A stretch of DNA of 64,000 bases from Saliniramus fredricksonii. GTDB lineage: Bacteria > Pseudomonadota > Alphaproteobacteria > Rhizobiales > Beijerinckiaceae. This document shows, piece after piece, positions 61,439-64,000 of this stretch (within the stretch, counting starts at the first letter, position 1; the number at the start of each line of letters is the position of its first letter). The DNA lies in the NCBI RefSeq assembly GCF_900094735.1, contig NZ_FMBM01000002.1, positions 124,001 to 188,000 of the forward strand, given 5' to 3'. The notes beneath the pieces were generated by a model. That model saw only the letters and a list, made by a program, of their open reading frames with translations, was not told the DNA's origin and did not search any database. The position numbers and the translations under genes are program-made.

Positions 61439-61983
61439 GCATCGAACCCGAATTACGTGACGAACTGCTCGCAGCGGTTCCCAGCCTGCGCGCCTTCGCC
61501 ATATCGCTTTGTGGCAAGGTCGACCGTGCTGATGATCTGGTTCAGGATACGCTGATGCGCGCTCTGGCGAACATTCATCGCTTCCAGCGCGGCACCAATC
61601 TCAACGCCTGGCTCTTCACGATCCTGCGCAATCTGTTCCATTCGGAATTCCGCAAGCGCAAGCGCGAGGTGGAGGATCCCGACGGCAATTACGCGGCCAA
61701 TCTGGTGAGCCGCCCGGAACAGGGTGCGCATCTCGATTTCGAGGATTTCCGCACGGCGCTGGCGCAGCTGCCGGACGATCAACGCGAGGCGCTGTTGCTG
61801 GTCGGCGCCTCCGGTTTCTCCTACGAGGAGGCCGCCGAGATCTGCGAATGTGCGGTTGGCACGATCAAGAGCCGGGTCAACCGGGCTCGCACACGTCTGG
61901 CTGAGATGCTCGACCTGAACGACGAGAGTGCACTGGGGCCCGATCAGATGACCCGCGCGGCGCTGCAGCAGGCGGCGAGTTGA
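61435..61983 (+). CDS. ecfG: ECF sigma factor EcfG (general stress response)
   Basis: A 182-residue sigma factor of the EcfG/ECF15 group. Region 2: LRAFAISLCGKVDRADDLVQ and DTLMRALANIHRFQRGTNLN with AWLFTILRNLFHSEFRKRKR; region 4: LPDDQREALLLVGASGFSYE and EEAAEICECAVGTIKSRVNR. It drives stress genes from GGAAC-N16/17-GTT promoters such as the phyR one. Controlled by NepR and PhyR next to it. Confidence 0.96.
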   Translation: MSIEPELRDELLAAVPSLRAFAISLCGKVDRADDLVQDTLMRALANIHRFQRGTNLNAWLFTILRNLFHSEFRKRKREVEDPDGNYAANLVSRPEQGAHLDFEDFRTALAQLPDDQREALLLVGASGFSYEEAAEICECAVGTIKSRVNRARTRLAEMLDLNDESALGPDQMTRAALQQAAS

Positions 61984-62114
61984 GCCGGGGCCGTGCGGAT
62001 GTGCGGAAGGCGGCAGCTGCCATCCGCAAAACCGCGCAGTCGACAGGCATTGCCGGATGCGCTTAGCTTGACGCTCCGGCGCCGCGTTGCGCGGAAGCTG
62101 ACGACGAGACGGTC

Positions 62115-62945
62115 ATGGCCGCAGCCAAAGGCACACCCGATATCGAAGATCTGGCCCGGGTCGCCGTGACGGCGGGCCGGGCCATCATGACGATATATAC
62201 CGGGCCCTTCGATGTCGAAGCCAAGCCCGACGATTCCCCCGTCACCCGCGCCGATATCGAAGCCGAAAACGTCATCGCCGCCGGGCTTGCCGAGATTGCC
62301 CCCGACATTCCGATCGTGGCCGAAGAGGCTGCGGCAGCCGGCGACATCCCGGATGTCGGGGACCGGTTCTTCCTCGTCGATCCCCTTGATGGAACACGCG
62401 AATTCATAGAGCGTAATGGCGAGTTCACCGTCAATATCGCGCTGATCGTCGATGGTGCACCGGTGATGGGCGTCATCCATGCGCCCGCGAGTGGCGAGAT
62501 CGTCTTCGCCGACAGCGCCCGTGGCGCCTTTGCGGGGCGGGTCGCTCTCGAGGAAAATGAGCCGACAATCAGCGATATCCGCCAGATCCGGGCGCGCAGC
62601 GTGACCGAAGACGGGGCGGTCGCTCTGGTCAGCCGCTCGCATTGCGATGCGCAGACGCACGAAGCGCTCGCCCGCTTCGCACCCGGCGCGGTCAAGCCGC
62701 TCGGCTCGTCCCTCAAGCTCTGCCGGATCGCGCAGGGCGCGGCCGATCTCTATCTGCGTCATGGCCCGACCATGCAATGGGATACGGCGGCGGGCGATGC
62801 GATCCTGCGGGCGGCGGGGGGCTGTGTGGTCGATCTCGCCGGCGCACCCCTGCGCTATGCGCGCCACGTGGCCGGCGTGAGCCGTGATTTCGGCAATCCG
62901 GATTTCTGCGCCTTCGGTGATGCGCGCCTGAAGGCGCGACTCTAG
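62115..62945 (+). CDS. cysQ: 3'(2'),5'-bisphosphate nucleotidase CysQ
   Basis: Removes the 3'-phosphate of PAP(S) formed in sulfate activation; lithium-sensitive phosphatase family. The 276-residue protein has IVAEEAAAAGDIPDVGDRFF, the metal-binding DPLDGTREFIERNGEFTVNI, SRSHCDAQTHEALARF and QWDTAAGDAILRAAGGCVVD. The Glu and the two Asp of the active site are in place. It follows ecfG with a 130-base gap. A close relative such as an inositol monophosphatase is less likely because of the DGTREF motif. Confidence 0.93.
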   Translation: MAAAKGTPDIEDLARVAVTAGRAIMTIYTGPFDVEAKPDDSPVTRADIEAENVIAAGLAEIAPDIPIVAEEAAAAGDIPDVGDRFFLVDPLDGTREFIERNGEFTVNIALIVDGAPVMGVIHAPASGEIVFADSARGAFAGRVALEENEPTISDIRQIRARSVTEDGAVALVSRSHCDAQTHEALARFAPGAVKPLGSSLKLCRIAQGAADLYLRHGPTMQWDTAAGDAILRAAGGCVVDLAGAPLRYARHVAGVSRDFGNPDFCAFGDARLKARL

Positions 62946-63108
62946 AATCCGCCCATAGCGCCCATGCCGCCCATGCCACGCAGCTTGCGCAGGCCGCTTT
63001 GCACCCGCACCCCCGGCAAGGCCGTTCCGGGCCCCTCGCGAAACTGGTAAGCCTGATCCCGTTGAGGCATGGCGGGCGCAATCCACGACGCCGGTGAGGG
63101 AGGCAAGC

Positions 63109-64000
63109 ATGAGCGACGACGAGAAGAAGGCACCGGCATCCGGGCTGCGCAAGGGGCTGACGAGCTACGGCGATGCGGGGTTCTCGCTGTTCCTGCGCAA
63201 GGCCTTCATCAAGGCGGCGGGTTTCTCCGATGATGCGCTCGATCGCCCGATCATCGGCATCACCAACACGTTTTCCGATTTCAACCCCTGCCACGGCAAC
63301 GTGCCGCGCCTGATCGAGGCGGTGAAGCGCGGTGTCATGCTGGCGGGTGGTCTGCCGATGGAATTTCCCACCATCTCGATCCACGAGAGCTTTTCAAATC
63401 CCACCTCCATGTTCCTGCGCAATCTCATGGCCATGGAGACCGAGGAGATGGTGCGCGCCCAGCCGATGGATGCCGTGGTGATGATCGGCGGCTGCGACAA
63501 GACCGTCCCGGCCCAGCTGATGGCGGCGGCGAGCGCCGATATTCCCGCCATCCAGCTGATCACCGGGCCGATGCTCGTCGGCCATCACAAGGGCGAGGTG
63601 CTCGGCGCCTGCACCGATTGTCGCCGCCTCTGGGCACAGCATCGCGCCGGCGAAATCGACGAGGCGGAGATCGAGGCCGTGAGCGAGCGGCTCGCCCCGA
63701 CGCAGGGCACCTGCATGGTGATGGGCACGGCGAGCACGATGGGCTGCCTCGTCGAGGGCATGGGGATCGCCCTGTCGGGCACCGGCACCATCCCCGCCAC
63801 CCATGCCGACCGGATCCGCTCGGCGGAAGCCAGCGGGCGGCAGGCCGTGGCGCTCGCGAAAGCCGGAACGCGCCCGACGCAGATCCTCGGCAAGGCTGCC
63901 TTCCACAATGCGATGGTGGTGTTGCAGGCGATCGGCGGCTCGACCAACGCGGTCGTGCATCTCGCCGCGATCGCAGGCCGGCTCGGTTTCGATTTCGACC
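63109..64000 (+). CDS. IlvD/Edd-family dehydratase, 3' end beyond the window
   Basis: The first 297 codons of a dehydratase that carries an iron-sulfur cluster. Translated by hand from the ATG at 63109 after GGGAGG: LTSYGDAGFSLFLRKAFIKA, IIGITNTFSDFNPCHGNVPR (cluster Cys), MEFPTISIHESFSNPTSMFL, VVMIGGCDKTVPAQLMAAAS (second cluster Cys) and APTQGTCMVMGTASTMGCL. The wording of these motifs, particularly HESFSNPTSMF and LLVGHH-like positions, is closer to sugar-acid dehydratases (arabonate/xylonate type) than to IlvD of valine synthesis. The frame runs off the end, so length and C-terminus are unknown. Confidence 0.88.
   Translation, partial: MSDDEKKAPASGLRKGLTSYGDAGFSLFLRKAFIKAAGFSDDALDRPIIGITNTFSDFNPCHGNVPRLIEAVKRGVMLAGGLPMEFPTISIHESFSNPTSMFLRNLMAMETEEMVRAQPMDAVVMIGGCDKTVPAQLMAAASADIPAIQLITGPMLVGHHKGEVLGACTDCRRLWAQHRAGEIDEAEIEAVSERLAPTQGTCMVMGTASTMGCLVEGMGIALSGTGTIPATHADRIRSAEASGRQAVALAKAGTRPTQILGKAAFHNAMVVLQAIGGSTNAVVHLAAIAGRLGFDFD

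Noticed and set aside
62942-63139. Minus-strand frame ending in GMGGMGAMGGF, like the Met/Gly-rich tail of the SRP protein Ffh
   Set aside because: Only about 15 residues resemble the tail, the rest does not, and it sits in a short gap before the dehydratase gene. Probably repeat-like chance sequence.
1-64000. CRISPR arrays, tRNA, rRNA or phage structural genes
   Set aside because: No regularly spaced repeats, no recognisable tRNA cloverleaf or rRNA sequence and no capsid, portal or tail motifs were seen; small RNAs cannot be excluded by eye.

Overview
The window is a GC-rich chromosomal segment from an alphaproteobacterium, most likely of the order Hyphomicrobiales. The strongest markers are the general stress response locus phyR / nepR-ecfG with an EcfG-type promoter, a short alphaproteobacterial CheY/CheZ pair, a Tim44-domain / MltA / MtgA cell-wall block, SecB, and a split between dense housekeeping genes and short AT-rich accessory patches. 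No rRNA, tRNA or CRISPR array was recognised.

Layout. 1-12.7 kb is housekeeping: MtgA, MltA and a Tim44-domain protein in one overlapping run, SecB, CobO, a chorismate mutase family protein, CheZ/CheY, RibF, glutaminase, PurH, then a DHFR-like protein, an orphan TRAP small permease and a cysteine hydrolase. 12.7-19.5 kb is the most unusual part: a minus-strand run of three non-flagellar type III secretion genes (a SctC-like protein with only the periplasmic N-terminal domains, SctD, SctV) followed by an OmpA-family gene. Divergent from it are four unrecognised small proteins, the first ones on AT-rich DNA. No other type III genes lie on either side, so the rest of the apparatus, if present, is elsewhere. 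19.5-31.2 kb returns to housekeeping (YciB, ThrC, AlaS, a PilZ protein, a DapA-like / RraA-like / M20 metabolic group). It is interrupted at 25.2-26.4 kb by a pair made of a 40-residue acidic peptide and an Fe(II)/2-oxoglutarate oxygenase, with a near-consensus promoter and a hairpin between the two genes. This looks like a minimal modified-peptide system.

31.2-35.2 kb is a mosaic island: a DUF3800 protein, a complete IS256-family element, an unrecognised 242-residue protein, and two families of degenerate intergenic repeats. 35.2-47.9 kb holds Icd, LutB/LutC without LutA, YifB, a GMC oxidoreductase, a TPR protein, a Yip1 protein, and a copA-cueR copper operon with a textbook 19-bp-spacer CueR operator. 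A decayed IS481-type transposase follows at 48 kb, then a YmgE-like protein, an AT-rich membrane protein gene and cardiolipin synthase. 51.5-56.1 kb has a coiled-coil protein and aromatic amino acid catabolism (PhhA, KynA, KynU) with apparent operator or leader structures. 56-64 kb has a peptidoglycan-binding protein, a PAS histidine kinase, SufE, the phyR / nepR-ecfG stress switch, CysQ and the start of an IlvD/Edd dehydratase cut by the window end.

Best candidates for undescribed biology are the peptide-oxygenase pair (25.2-26.4 kb) and the reduced type III module with its divergent small proteins (12.7-19.5 kb). Both calls rest on reading the sequence only; no homology search was possible.
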